Shown: one piece after another, positions 52,174 through 61,432 of the stretch | How positions within the stretch are numbered: the stretch's first letter is position 1 | How the letters are laid out: each line of letters begins with the position of its first letter | Source of the DNA: Robertmurraya_A mangrovi | GTDB taxonomy: Bacteria; Bacillota; Bacilli; Bacillales; Cytobacillaceae | Reading direction: 5' to 3' | DNA: 64,000 nucleotides | Assembly (NCBI RefSeq): GCF_034427655.1 | Contig: NZ_JAXOFX010000009.1 | Span: 87,159 to 151,158, forward strand | The notes under the pieces: model-generated | What the model was told of the DNA's origin: nothing | What the model saw: the letters and a program-made list of their open reading frames with translations, nothing else | Databases searched by the model: none | Translations under genes and position numbers: made by a program

Positions 52174-52524
52174 TCATTTCCGCAATATCTTCTCCATCGC
52201 TTTTCCTTTTGCTAACTCGTCAATCAGCTTATCCAAATAGCGAATTTCTCGCATAGTAGCCTCTTCAATGTCTTCTATTCGGACACCGCAAATGACTCCT
52301 TTAATCAAAACACGCGAAGGATTGAGTTCGGGAGCTTCCGCAAAGAAAGTCTCAAAGTCTGTCTTTTTTTCCAATAGCGTTTCTAACTCTTCCTGGCTAT
52401 ATCCTGTCAACCAACGGATGATTTCATCCACTTCTATTTTCGTACGTCCTTTTTTCTCCGCCTTTGTAATATAGTGGGGATAGACACTTGCGAAACTCAT
52501 CGTATATATCTTATGTTTGGACAT
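52174..52524 (-). CDS. DUF2200 family protein
   Basis: 116 residues: KIYTMSFASVYPHYITKAEK then KGRTKIEVDEIIRWLTGYSQ, FFAEAPELNPSRVLIKGVIC, and MREIRYLDKLIDELAKGKAM. This is the DUF2200 order (the 'MSFASVYP.Y..KAEKKGRTK' start). Small soluble protein of unknown function, sometimes annotated near stress genes. ATG follows GGAGAA. Single gene. Confidence 0.88.
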   Translation of the reverse strand: MSKHKIYTMSFASVYPHYITKAEKKGRTKIEVDEIIRWLTGYSQEELETLLEKKTDFETFFAEAPELNPSRVLIKGVICGVRIEDIEEATMREIRYLDKLIDELAKGKAMEKILRK

Positions 52525-52632
52525 GATCTATTCTCCTTAATATACTTTTCTGTATTATAGTTAGAATTATGGTGAAGTTCAATGAGTGGCAATTAATGAT
52601 TAGCTTTATTCTCGTTTTCCTTTTGAGTATAA

Positions 52633-52779
52633 TTACTGAAACAAACCGAACAACCAAACGATTAAATACATAGGAATGGCAACAATAATACCCCCTGCAA
52701 GTAAATAACCTACAGATTGTATGATAAATTTAATAATATCATAGATAGCTCCTGCTAAGTCATCAACAAACCTGACCAC
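52633..52779 (-). CDS. Small membrane peptide (48 aa)
   Basis: GTG start with GGGGGAGGG 7 nt upstream. Product starts VRFVDDLAGAIYDIIKFIIQ and continues SVGYLLAGGIIVAIPMYLIV then WLFGLFQ: an amphipathic helix followed by one long hydrophobic helix. Function unknown. A longer frame exists upstream but would lack a site. Confidence 0.6.
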   Translation of the reverse strand: MVRFVDDLAGAIYDIIKFIIQSVGYLLAGGIIVAIPMYLIVWLFGLFQ

Positions 52780-52913
52780 TAATGAACCCTCCCCCACCTC
52801 TAATATGTAAATCAATAATAACATTGTTTTCCTTGGAAAAAATCAAAACGCAAGGTCTCACATTAACAATGTCTCTTAAATTAAACAGCGCCTATAAACC
52901 AATAAAGTACCCA

Positions 52914-53216
52914 CTATTTAAGTATGCTATTTAATATTGGTGGAGAAAGAATTAATACTACGGAACAAATGTTTAGCATTCTAGAAAGTTTTTTAGGGAG
53001 TTTTTCCTTTCCTTTACCTTTATACCAACCAGAAAACTGCCATCGATTTCTGTAAAGCACAAAAAGGAATAAATAAATCCCAAGACTAGCAGTCCATCCA
53101 TATTGCTCCATATTTATATCAAATTCTGAGTATAACGTTCCCAATACATAGGCTAAAATACTACCAAGAAATAAAAATATCAAAATAATACGAGCCAGCT
53201 CTAGTAATACCCTCAA
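52914..53216 (-). CDS. Hypothetical three-helix membrane protein
   Basis: 100 residues with three hydrophobic helices (IILIFLFLGSILAYVLGTLY, TASLGIYLFLFVLYRNRW, MLNICSVVLILSPPIL) and a basic loop (WYKGKGKEKLPKKLS). TTG start behind GGGGGG. No family recognised. The next small membrane gene lies upstream on the same strand and may be in the same operon. Confidence 0.6.
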   Translation of the reverse strand: MRVLLELARIILIFLFLGSILAYVLGTLYSEFDINMEQYGWTASLGIYLFLFVLYRNRWQFSGWYKGKGKEKLPKKLSRMLNICSVVLILSPPILNSILK

Positions 53217-53271
53217 ATCAAAAACCCCCCTATTGAAAATAGTTTTAAACCTTCTGCTCGTTGTATTTAGT

Positions 53272-53574
53272 TTAAATTGACTTATTCTCTTTAGTCCATC
53301 CTACTATAACAATACGGATTATATAAGTGATTATCAATACGATTATAATTAAATTCGAGTATCTAATCATTCCTGTAATGGAATAAGCAAGTGTATATAA
53401 CGTTAGGAAAAACATTGGTAAAATATTAAAAATGAACTGTACCCATTTACTTGTAAAATAAGTGACTATTAATGCAATGACAATTCCCAAAATACTAATT
53501 ATCGTTAAAGGAAGTAAGTAAATCTCTTGAAGATCAAATTGAAATAAATAAATTATATATATGAATAACAACAC
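53272..53574 (-). CDS. Hypothetical membrane protein, start uncertain
   Basis: About 100 residues with three to four hydrophobic helices (MLLFIYIIYLF, LLPLTIISILGIVIALIVTY, WVQFIFNILPMFFLTLYTLA, NLIIIVLIITYIIRIVIVGW). The GTG-TTG pair at 53574 has no ribosome binding site. The frame continues upstream as INKWIRIILAS, so the true start may be further up with an unusual codon. Function unknown. Confidence 0.5.
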   Translation of the reverse strand: MLLFIYIIYLFQFDLQEIYLLPLTIISILGIVIALIVTYFTSKWVQFIFNILPMFFLTLYTLAYSITGMIRYSNLIIIVLIITYIIRIVIVGWTKENKSI

Positions 53575-53730
53575 ACTTGCTAAGATTATGCGAATCCATT
53601 TATTAATCTTTAATCAACTCTTTCTCACTCCCTACCTTACTTAAGCGTTAAAACAAAGTACCGCTCCTAAAATAAATTCTACCATAATAATACAACCCTG
53701 AATGAACCAAACTGGTTTGTTAGTCGAATA

Positions 53731-53768
53731 AGAAAAAAAGTTGCAGATCAACATTTGACCCGCAACTC
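53731..53768 (-). terminator. Terminator after the MDR oxidoreductase gene
   Basis: Minus strand GAGTTGC...GCAACTT with an inner TCA/TGA-rich loop, followed by seven T's. Confidence 0.8.
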
Positions 53769-53863
53769 ATGCTACTTGTATTCACAAACCAATTTACTAA
53801 AATGACCTGTTCATTCAAGAGGATATCACTCCATCAATCCGTCACCTAATAAATACAAATACC

Positions 53864-54817
53864 CTATTGAACTCTAATAACAATCTTCCCCTTTGTACGT
53901 CCGCTTTCTATGTGTCGGTGTGCCTCAACAATCTGTTCCAAAGGAAAACATTTCTCAATAACAGGTTTTAATTTTTCTTCCTCTACAAGACCACTTAAGA
54001 AATCCAAATCTCCATCGTTTGGCTCCGTAAAATGGATCTTTGCTTTTTTGCGCTTAATTAATGAACCTATCAACAATTGAGCTGGGTGGTATTTAGGGTA
54101 AAATAAGTGTTCGGTAATATAAACTCCTTTCTCACTTAGAGAGTTTAAACAACTGAAAAAGGTTCGCTTACCAACGGCATCCAGAATGATATCGTACTTA
54201 TTTCCATTATCCGTGAAGTCTTCCTTCGTATAATCAATCACATCATGTGCCCCAAGCTTCTTAACCCAACCAAGATTGGATGTACTACAAACAGCCGTTA
54301 CCTCAGCCCCAAAATAATTGGCAAGTTGAACAGCAAAATGCCCTACTCCACCAGATGCCCCGTATATTAAGACTTTTTGTCCTTCTTTTACCTTTGCAAC
54401 ATCTCTCAATGCTTGTAACGCCGTTTGAGCAGCACACGGTATAGCGGCTGCCTCCTCAAAAGTTAAGTTTTTCGGCATATGACTTAAGAAATTCTCACGT
54501 GGAGACACATATTCAGAATGAGATCCGAAGCAACTACCAAAAACGTGATCACCCACCTTAAATTTACGAACATTTTCACCGACAGCCTCAATAGTACCCG
54601 CAACATCAATGCCTAGTATGGAATTTTTGGGTTTTGTTAGTCCATTACCCACCCTTGTTGGTAAATAGCCCTTTCGATACAAATAGTCTAATGTATTGAC
54701 GGATGCACTGTGTACACGAATCAACACCCTATCTTGTTCTATGATGGAGGGCTGTTCGACTTCCTTTATACCCATAACTTCAGGGGGACCATAAGTACGA
54801 TAAACTGCTGCTTTCAC
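53864..54817 (-). CDS. MDR family NAD(P)H quinone oxidoreductase-like enzyme
   Basis: 317 residues. The N-terminal GroES-like part reads KAAVYRTYGPPEVMGIKEVE and GIDVAGTIEAVGENVRKFKV; the nucleotide-binding motif is VLIYGASGGVGHFAVQLANY. No zinc ligands are present, so it is of the zinc-less quinone oxidoreductase type. GTG at 54817 is the better start (GGAGG 7 nt upstream, giving MKAAVYR); an ATG two codons earlier lies next to that site. Divergent from the SDR-ArsR pair. Confidence 0.9.
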   Translation of the reverse strand: MKAAVYRTYGPPEVMGIKEVEQPSIIEQDRVLIRVHSASVNTLDYLYRKGYLPTRVGNGLTKPKNSILGIDVAGTIEAVGENVRKFKVGDHVFGSCFGSHSEYVSPRENFLSHMPKNLTFEEAAAIPCAAQTALQALRDVAKVKEGQKVLIYGASGGVGHFAVQLANYFGAEVTAVCSTSNLGWVKKLGAHDVIDYTKEDFTDNGNKYDIILDAVGKRTFFSCLNSLSEKGVYITEHLFYPKYHPAQLLIGSLIKRKKAKIHFTEPNDGDLDFLSGLVEEEKLKPVIEKCFPLEQIVEAHRHIESGRTKGKIVIRVQ

Positions 54818-55134
54818 CCGCATACCTCCGTAAACAATCTATTTTCTTTGTATAGAAAAACTACCTATAGAAAAAGGTGAAGCGCATCTAAACAAACAGC
54901 TAGGAATTATGTAGTTGTATTTAATCTAATACTAGTCACTAGATGATAATATGTTTAATTTTATATATTCTTCTTATTAGCTTTTATACCGCTCTGAAAA
55001 TATAAAATATTTACGGGGAAGAATTCAATTAAAAAGATCATCTCCCTCCTAGAAAATTTCTCTTTCAACCACTAAGTAAAAGAAACAACTAGCTTTTGTA
55101 TAAACGAACCCTCTTCACTCAATAATTAAAATAA

Positions 55135-55200
55135 TTGACAATTGATCAGTATGTTTATATTATATGTTTAAACATTTAAACATTTAAACATTTAATCGTT
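55135..55200 (+). promoter_or_regulatory. Strong promoter with iterated TTTAAACA operator for the SDR-ArsR operon
   Basis: TTGACA (55135-55140), 17 nt, TATTAT (55158-55163) is near consensus. Overlapping the start point is the perfect palindrome ATGTTTAAACAT (55164-55175), continued as an 8-bp iteration TTTAAACATTTAAACA to about 55195. It is the likely site of the ArsR repressor encoded downstream. The rest of the 54818-55236 gap shows nothing else. Confidence 0.75.
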
Positions 55201-55236
55201 TTATAAAATATATAAACATAAAGGTAGGTTTTTTAT

Positions 55237-55998
55237 ATAAAAAAAACAGCTGTTGTAACAGGAGCATCTAGTGGTTTAGGTTTAGAATTTGTTAAATTAT
55301 TTGCTAATGATGGGTATAACCTAGTGGTAATCGCTCGAAATGAAGAAAAACTTCAAGAATTAAAAAGAACTTATCCAAATATTACTGTTACTGTTATTTC
55401 AAAGGATTTAAGCAAGCCTAATGGGATCAAGGAAGTAGTTGATGTAATAAGAACACAAAAGATTACAGTGGATGTCTTGGTTAATAATGCTGGATTCGGG
55501 CTGTTAGGGGCCTTTGAGGATCTAAGTATTGAGGAGCAATTAAATATGATACAACTTAATATTTCTTCTTTAACCGAGTTAACCTATCATTTGCTTCCCG
55601 ATTTGAAGAAAACTTCTGGAAAAATATTGAATATTGCTAGTACAGCTGCATTCCAACCAGGACCGAATATGGCCGTATATTACGCAACAAAAGCATTTGT
55701 TCTATCCTTTTCTGAAGCATTAGCAGAAGAGTTAAGAGAAGTTGCCATTACGGTAACCACTCTTTGCCCAGGTGCAACGAAGACAAACTTTAGCTCCGTT
55801 GCAAAAGTTGAAAACACAAAAATGTTTAGCAATGCCATGTCTTCTGAAGTAGTAGCAAAAATAGGGTATGTTTCTTTGATGCAAGGAAAAAGAGTGGTTA
55901 TACCAGGGGGGCTAAATAAGGTTGGAGCATTGGTTGCTAAATTTTTGCCTAGACGAACGGCAGCTAAAGTTGCTAAACTTGTGATGACAGAGAACTAG
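55237..55998 (+). CDS. Short-chain dehydrogenase/reductase with an apparent ATA start
   Basis: A full SDR of 253 residues is encoded from an ATA codon: (I)KKTAVVTGASSGLGLEFVKL, NNAGFG, and active-site YYATKAF (YxxxK), plus the Ser in LNIASTAAF. The Shine-Dalgarno-like AAGGTAGG lies 8 nt before ATA, where ATG would be expected. The next standard start (GTG 55324) would remove the nucleotide-binding loop. Thus it starts at a non-standard AUA codon, or the start has been lost by a G-to-A change. ArsR gene follows 28 nt later. Confidence 0.75.
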   Translation: MKKTAVVTGASSGLGLEFVKLFANDGYNLVVIARNEEKLQELKRTYPNITVTVISKDLSKPNGIKEVVDVIRTQKITVDVLVNNAGFGLLGAFEDLSIEEQLNMIQLNISSLTELTYHLLPDLKKTSGKILNIASTAAFQPGPNMAVYYATKAFVLSFSEALAEELREVAITVTTLCPGATKTNFSSVAKVENTKMFSNAMSSEVVAKIGYVSLMQGKRVVIPGGLNKVGALVAKFLPRRTAAKVAKLVMTEN

Positions 55999-56026
55999 AC
56001 TATGCATATAAAATGAGGTCTGAATA

Positions 56027-56332
56027 ATGACAAAACAAGCAGTTGACGTTTTTCGTTCTTGTATTCCATTGTTTACAGCATTGAGTGATCCAGCTAGACA
56101 GGATATTATCTTGCTATTAGCCGAACGGGAAAGTCTTAGTGTTAATGAGATTGCCGATGCATCTACGCTTTCTCGACCCGCCATTTCGCACCATCTGAAA
56201 ATATTAAGAGATAACCAACTAGTGAAGATTGAACAACAAGGAACGTTGCGCTACTATTCATTAACGTTAGAGAACAGTGTGTCCCAATTAAAAGAGTTAA
56301 TAGATATTGTAGAGCAGGACTGTATCCTATAA
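56027..56332 (+). CDS. ArsR family transcriptional repressor
   Basis: 101 residues of winged helix: LFTALSDPARQDIILLLAER, LSVNEIADASTLSRPAISHH and LKILRDNQLVKIEQQGTLRY. No Cys pair for metal binding (no ELCVCDL-type motif), so it probably senses something other than arsenic or cadmium. It should repress the SDR operon and perhaps the divergent MDR gene through the TTTAAACA repeats. Confidence 0.88.
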   Translation: MTKQAVDVFRSCIPLFTALSDPARQDIILLLAERESLSVNEIADASTLSRPAISHHLKILRDNQLVKIEQQGTLRYYSLTLENSVSQLKELIDIVEQDCIL

Positions 56333-56337
56333 TAGAT

Positions 56338-56372
56338 AAAAGAACAGACTTGATATGAGTCTGTTCTTTTAG
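56338..56372 (+). terminator. Terminator of the SDR-ArsR operon
   Basis: AAAAGAACAGACT and AGTCTGTTCTTTT form a 13-bp stem with a 7-nt loop. Confidence 0.9.
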
Positions 56373-56474
56373 TTCTATTAAAACTCCTCTAACTAGGTTA
56401 TGGAATGTTTTCTTCATCATTTTCCTCCAACAACTTCCTGTTTTTTCAAATCAACATCTTTATCCAAAGTGACT

Positions 56475-57431
56475 CTAATATTCTGTGGCAACAGCCCCTA
56501 ATGATATGGCTCTAATATGTTTGTCTTGTTTTATCTTTAGTAACTCTTCCTTTGTTCCAGTTACTACAACGCCAAGAATAATCCCATCTTTCATGTTTTG
56601 TTTCACATTTTCTAAAAGAGGGTTAATTAAATAACGATAATTTCCTGTATCTTTTAGTTTTGCTAAAGTAGCCAGGAAATCCTCCTCATTTTGAGTTTCC
56701 ATTTTTCCTTCGCCTTTCATGGTTTGAACACTAAATCCATAAACATAGGATGCAGAGTCACCTGAACTATGAAGTCCTTTTAATTGCTCTATAGCTCTTA
56801 GGTTATAATCATTAACCCGATACCAAGAAATCTTATTTTTTAAATTAAAAAATTCCTGTACTTCTTTAACTGTATAAGATTGGTCAAATGAGATTGCCAC
56901 TTCCATTACCGCATCATCTGGGGCATTTTGTATTAAGTCTAAATCGTTATAAATGTTTTCATATTCAAACCACGGATGATAAAACTGCATCGTTCTTTGT
57001 CCATTTATCGTGTTATAATACCGAACATTTCCCTCTGTTTCACCAACGGTAACCTCATCATAAACCGATAAAGCTGATGAGTTTTCATTATGTCCTAATG
57101 CATTAAACTCTCGAAAGTCATTCCCCCAAGGGACTACTCGATCTTCTATTAACTTATATTTATTGTAGGTATAGGTTCCCGATAGGATTCCATAATCAAA
57201 GGTCCCGCCCCCTATATGGATATTAGGTTCCGAAATTTCAAATAGTAATCTATTAGCCTCAACTGCTTTTTCGTGGGCATGATTGACAATCATACCATTA
57301 ATAAATAGCGAAAGGGCGCCTATAAAAAATAGTGAAATCGTTGAAACCATTATATTTCGGATCACACTTTTTCTTTTTGCCTTTTTAACAATCCCTTCAA
57401 TATCATTAGATTGAAATGCGTCATTTCTCAT
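56475..57431 (-). CDS. Anti-sigma factor of the YhdL/Sigma_reg type
   Basis: 318 residues. A cytoplasmic N-terminus (NDIEGIVKKAKRKSVIRNIM), one membrane helix (VSTISLFFIGALSLFINGMI) and an outer domain. The C-terminal part (DLDLIQNAPDDAVMEVAISF then DQSYTVKEVQEFFN, and GIILGVVVTGTKEELLKIKQ) matches the sigma-factor-regulator C-terminal domain of B. subtilis YhdL, which restrains SigM. ATG at 57431 follows GGGGGG and overlaps the sigma gene by 11 bp. Confidence 0.85.
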   Translation of the reverse strand: MRNDAFQSNDIEGIVKKAKRKSVIRNIMVSTISLFFIGALSLFINGMIVNHAHEKAVEANRLLFEISEPNIHIGGGTFDYGILSGTYTYNKYKLIEDRVVPWGNDFREFNALGHNENSSALSVYDEVTVGETEGNVRYYNTINGQRTMQFYHPWFEYENIYNDLDLIQNAPDDAVMEVAISFDQSYTVKEVQEFFNLKNKISWYRVNDYNLRAIEQLKGLHSSGDSASYVYGFSVQTMKGEGKMETQNEEDFLATLAKLKDTGNYRYLINPLLENVKQNMKDGIILGVVVTGTKEELLKIKQDKHIRAISLGAVATEY

Positions 57432-57921
57432 TATGATTCCCCCCAAAAAAACTGGTAAGTTTCTTCCTAGTGCGATATAAATAGGTCTTAACATTACTTT
57501 CTTTTAGATTGAGGTGTTCTGAAATTTCTTTATATGAAAATTCATCCTCATACTTCATTTTTATTAATTGCCGTTCAAGTGGTTTTAATTGGTGTAACAC
57601 CTGCTCATACTCATTTTTCTCTTCTAGTTTTATCACGCTTTCTTCCACGTGGTTTTCCTCTGAATCCAGTAGAAATTCATCAAACTCAATCATGGTTCGA
57701 CTGCCGTTTTTTCTACAAAGGTCGTAATATTGATTAATTGAAACCTTGTATATCCATGACTTAAAAGCCTTAGAGTGAATACCATCAATATTCAAAAATG
57801 CACGATATAAGGATTCTTGAACAATATCTTTTGCATCTTCTGGATTAGCCCCCATCGAGCAAAGTTTTTGATATATATCATTAGATAATCTAGTTATCTC
57901 TTCATTTGAGGGCTTACTCAT
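57421..57921 (-). CDS. ECF-type RNA polymerase sigma factor
   Basis: 166 residues: region 2 NPEDAKDIVQESLYRAFLNI and KAFKSWIYKVSINQYYDLCR, region 4 LKPLERQLIKMKYEDEFSYK then EISEHLNLKESNVKTYLYRT. It forms a coupled pair with the YhdL-like anti-sigma gene. ATG at 57921 follows AAAGGAGATG. It would control an envelope-stress regulon like SigM. Confidence 0.92.
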   Translation of the reverse strand: MSKPSNEEITRLSNDIYQKLCSMGANPEDAKDIVQESLYRAFLNIDGIHSKAFKSWIYKVSINQYYDLCRKNGSRTMIEFDEFLLDSEENHVEESVIKLEEKNEYEQVLHQLKPLERQLIKMKYEDEFSYKEISEHLNLKESNVKTYLYRTRKKLTSFFGGNHNEK

Positions 57922-58012
57922 TGTTTCATCTCCTTTCACAACTACTAAAACGAATGAAACTTGATTATGTATACAAAAATATGAATCATTTTTTCCTAAA
58001 AATTTAATTCAT

Positions 58013-58046
58013 TAAAAAAGCTTTACTTCCTATTTGAAGCAAAGCC
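58013..58046 (-). terminator. Orphan minus-strand terminator upstream of the ECF operon
   Basis: Minus strand GCTTTGCTTC-AAATAG-GAAGTAAAGC followed by TTTTTTA. No minus-strand gene lies before it. The rest of the 57922-58273 gap shows nothing else apart from the AGGAGGTG of the next gene. Confidence 0.7.
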
Positions 58047-58273
58047 TAATTTTTATTAGCTGTTAATTATATCTTTATCAAATATAATATTATGTCCTTC
58101 TTTCCAACTATACTAAATCGTTAGTTAAATAAAAAGGATTTCTCCTCCTTAAAGTTTCGAAACTAATAAGAGGTTCATGGTACTCCTTGGAAAAGTCGGC
58201 TTGTGAATTGAAGAATATCCAATAAATAATTTCGCATAATAAAAAATATGAAAAGTATAGGAGGTGAACCGCT

Positions 58274-59278
58274 TTGGATAAAGAGGATATAAAATTTACC
58301 TCAGCGGAAATTGGTACTCTGTGGGGAGCTTATGTTAATGGGACTGCGATAGATACTGTTAATAGATATATGGTATCCATAGTTGAGAATGAGAAAATAA
58401 AAGCAGTTTTAGAAGAAGCGATCCAGATATTTGCACAGCAAAAAGAACAGATTGTTTCTTTTATTAAAAGAGACGGATTTCCTCTTCCAAATGGCTTTAA
58501 TGATTCGGATTTAAGAAAGGACGCAAAAAGACTATTCACTGATATTTTTTGCTTACACTATATACACATAATGACCTTACATGGTTTAATCGGTCATGTA
58601 ACAGCTTTATCCTCGTCAGTAAACAAGGATTTAAGACATTTTTATGATTCATGTGATAATGACGCTAAGGAACTTTATCATAAAAGTACAGAATTACTTT
58701 TAGAATTGGGACACTTTCAAAGAGATCCATATTTCTATCCAGAAGAAAATCAAGAGCTTATTATTGATAAAGATTTTACTGATGGTTTTTTTGGAAACAA
58801 TAGACGTATAGCCGCAACAGAAATTATTAGTCTTTCTTTGAACTTGAAGAAAGCGATTTTGTCTAAAGCTTTATCTATTTCATTTAGCCAAGTTTCTCAG
58901 ATACCAGAGGCAAAAGAATTTTTAGAGTACTCAGGTAAAGTGGCTGATAAACAAATTCAATCGTTAGCAGCTATATTACAAAAAGATAATTTACCTGCAC
59001 CTATGTCTTGGGAAACAGAAATTACAAACTCAACAGACAGTCCCTTTTCAGATAAGTTGATGATGTTCCATTTGGGGTTTCTATTTCAAACTGCGCAAAC
59101 ATTCCAAGGTGCGGGTTTAGCAACAGCTATGCGAACAGACCTTGCATATGAATACGAAAAAATAATATTAACAAATTTAGCAATAACAAAGAAATGGTTT
59201 AATATCATGGTTAAATATAAATGGTTGGAGCAACCACCTCTTGCCCCAAATCGAAAAAACATTACACGTGGTAAGTGA
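58274..59278 (+). CDS. DUF3231 family protein (spore-former ferritin-like/CotF-like)
   Basis: 334 residues made of two similar helical halves. First half: IKFTSAEIGTLWGAYVNGTA, FIKRDGFPLPNGFNDSDLRK; second: NNRRIAATEIISLSLNLKKA, LAAILQKDNLPAPMSWETEI and a duplicate of the same plan, ending WLEQPPLAPNRKNIT. The 'LT..E...LW..Y' and 'PAP..W...V..S..SPFSDKLM' motifs are diagnostic for DUF3231. TTG start with AGGAGGTG upstream. It serves as the intact reference for the interrupted copy at 46268. Confidence 0.88.
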   Translation: MDKEDIKFTSAEIGTLWGAYVNGTAIDTVNRYMVSIVENEKIKAVLEEAIQIFAQQKEQIVSFIKRDGFPLPNGFNDSDLRKDAKRLFTDIFCLHYIHIMTLHGLIGHVTALSSSVNKDLRHFYDSCDNDAKELYHKSTELLLELGHFQRDPYFYPEENQELIIDKDFTDGFFGNNRRIAATEIISLSLNLKKAILSKALSISFSQVSQIPEAKEFLEYSGKVADKQIQSLAAILQKDNLPAPMSWETEITNSTDSPFSDKLMMFHLGFLFQTAQTFQGAGLATAMRTDLAYEYEKIILTNLAITKKWFNIMVKYKWLEQPPLAPNRKNITRGK

Positions 59279-59700
59279 TGTAACAGTTTAAGGAGAAAGC
59301 ATTTAGCCACATAGGATAGATGCTTCTCTAAACTAGAACAACCCTACATTTCTTGAAGTAATGCCCCCTTTAGCTTAGGTACACTATTTCAATCTACCTT
59401 ATTCAATTTCACATCACTATCTCCATAATTGGCCCTTATTGGATTAACATCCTCTCACTAGTATTCTTTCTTTATTCTTTTATGTATCAAAAGCTCCTCG
59501 ACTGTTTCCTTATATTTAAGTCTAATAAATTACATTTTTTCCACTATTGTCATATACATAACACTCGCTAGAAGAATACTTATATCATATAGCAAGTACA
59601 ACTGTCTGTATGATATATGAGTATTTGTTCCCCCTTCTAGATTTAATAGATGCAAACATTGTATTTGCTGAACAAAATCAATAGAAAGGTGTGTTAGTTA
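59279..59700 (+). other. Intergenic region, 422 bp
   Basis: AT-rich sequence before the laccase gene. I see no RNA structure. CATATACATAACA and TATATCATATAG motifs may be sporulation-sigma promoter elements, but I cannot assign them firmly. Confidence 0.35.
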
Positions 59701-61297
59701 TTGGGAATTAGAATTAATCCTTCCGACCCAAATAATATCCCAAAGTTTGTTGATGAACTGGTTATTCCTCCCGTTGCTAGTTCAACTCCAAATCCTTCCT
59801 ATCCCAATGGTAGTTATTATGAATTAGAAATGAAGGAAGCAAAGCATCGTTTTCATAAACTTTTTACCAGAAACAACGATTTGGGGTTATGAGGGTATTA
59901 GTCCTGGACCTACTATCGAAGCTAAAAAGGATCAAACAACTTATGTAAAATATATTAACAATCTACCTAGTAAGCATTTTTTACCGATTGATCATACGCT
60001 TCATGGTGCTGTTGATTCACCGGAAGTTAGAAGCGTGGTCCATCTTCACGGTGCAAATGTTGATTGGGAGAGTGATGGACATCCTGAGGCATGGTACACG
60101 CAAGATTACAAATACACGGGGCCAAAGTTTAGAAGAAAAGTCCATGAGTATACGAACCACCAGCCTGGTACAACCCTTTGGTATCATGACCATACAATGG
60201 GGATTACTAGATTAAATGTTTATGCAGGTCTTGCTGGGTTCTATCTTCTTCGTGATTTTTCTGAAGCACGGCTAAATCTTCCTAGTGGTAAATATGAAAT
60301 ACCTCTTATGATACAGGATCGCTCATTTAATGAAGACGGCTCATTATTCTACCCTGATTCCCCCCCTTTTCCTGTCAGTGTCCATCCCTCCATTACACCA
60401 GGATTTATAGGTAATACGATTGTTGTAAACGGAAAGGTATGGCCTTATTTAAAGGTAGAGCCTCGTAAATACAGATTCCGTATTCTAAATGCCTCTAATA
60501 GAAGAGGATATGTCCTAAGTCTATCTAATGATCAATCGATGGTTCAAATAGGAACAGATGGCGGCCTACTTTCAAATTCCAATCCAATATCTTCAGTAGA
60601 ACTATTACCATCCGAAAGAACCGATGTTATTATTGATTTTACAAACCTTTCAGGACAAGAAATTACGTTAATAAACTCTGACACAGATTTTCCTGGGGAG
60701 CATACTAGTGTCATTATGAAATTTAAAGTAAATCTACCACTAGATGGCGAAGATCATAGTGAAATACCAGATCGGTTAAGAGCAGAAATGGAAATGCATG
60801 AACATCATGCTCACACGATTAGAAATTTACCTTTAACAGTGGATATAGATGAATATGGTAGACCTATGTTACTCCTCAATAATTGTATGTACCATGACCC
60901 TGCAACTGAAAAACCTTCTTTAGATAGCATTGAAATTTGGAACTTTATTAACGCATCAGGTGTTCCACATCCTATTCATGTGCACTTAATTCAATTTAAA
61001 ATCCTTGAACGTAGACCATTTAATGTTCAACTATACCAGAATCAGGGCATTTTAGAGTTTACGGGTGATCCGGTTCCACCTCACGAATATGAAAGAGGCT
61101 GGAAGGATACAGTCAAAGCAGAAATTGGAATGGTCACAAAAATAATGATGCACTGGAAAGAACATAAAGGCCATTATATTTGGCATTGTCATTTCCTTGA
61201 GCATGAAGATCACGATATGATGAGACCTATAACAATCATTGATGACTCACACCCAGTTCAACCACCACATGCCGGCGAAGAGGATAACCACGATTAA
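59701..61297 (+). pseudogene. cotA: CotA-like spore-coat laccase with a one-base frameshift
   Basis: From the TTG at 59701 (AAAGGTGTG upstream) the frame reads MGIRINPSDPNNIPKFVDEL then SYYELEMKEAKHRFHKL, and the rest, LPETTIWGYEGISPGPTIEA onward to 61297, is in the next frame. Removing one T from the TTTTT run at 59861-59865 joins them as HKLLPETTIWGYEG, as in CotA. All copper sites survive: HLHG (VVHLHGA), WYHDHTMG, GVPHPIHVHLIQ and WHCHFLEHEDHDMM with axial Met. Joined length about 531 residues (CotA about 513). A sequencing error in the homopolymer is as likely as a true pseudogene. Confidence 0.85.
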
Positions 61298-61346
61298 GAA
61301 AGTACTAGTTCTGATCCTTTGCGACAAAGCTAATTGGAACAAAACC

Positions 61347-61393
61347 AAATAGAAATCAGTCACCTCATGGGGAGCTGATTTCTATTTCAAAAA
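61347..61393 (+). terminator. Terminator of the laccase gene
   Basis: AAATAGAAATCAG and CTGATTTCTATTT form a 13-bp stem followed by CAAAAAAA; A-rich flanks could make it bidirectional. Confidence 0.75.
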
Positions 61394-61432
61394 AATACCA
61401 ACCCGTTACTCAGCAAAAAAAATTTTAGTATA

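Noticed and set aside
56163..56420. Minus-strand 85-codon frame with a good GGAGG site
   Set aside because: Most of it is antisense to the ArsR gene and passes through the terminator hairpin; the product shows no coherent family. The 5' end could be a relic, but I could not support a gene.
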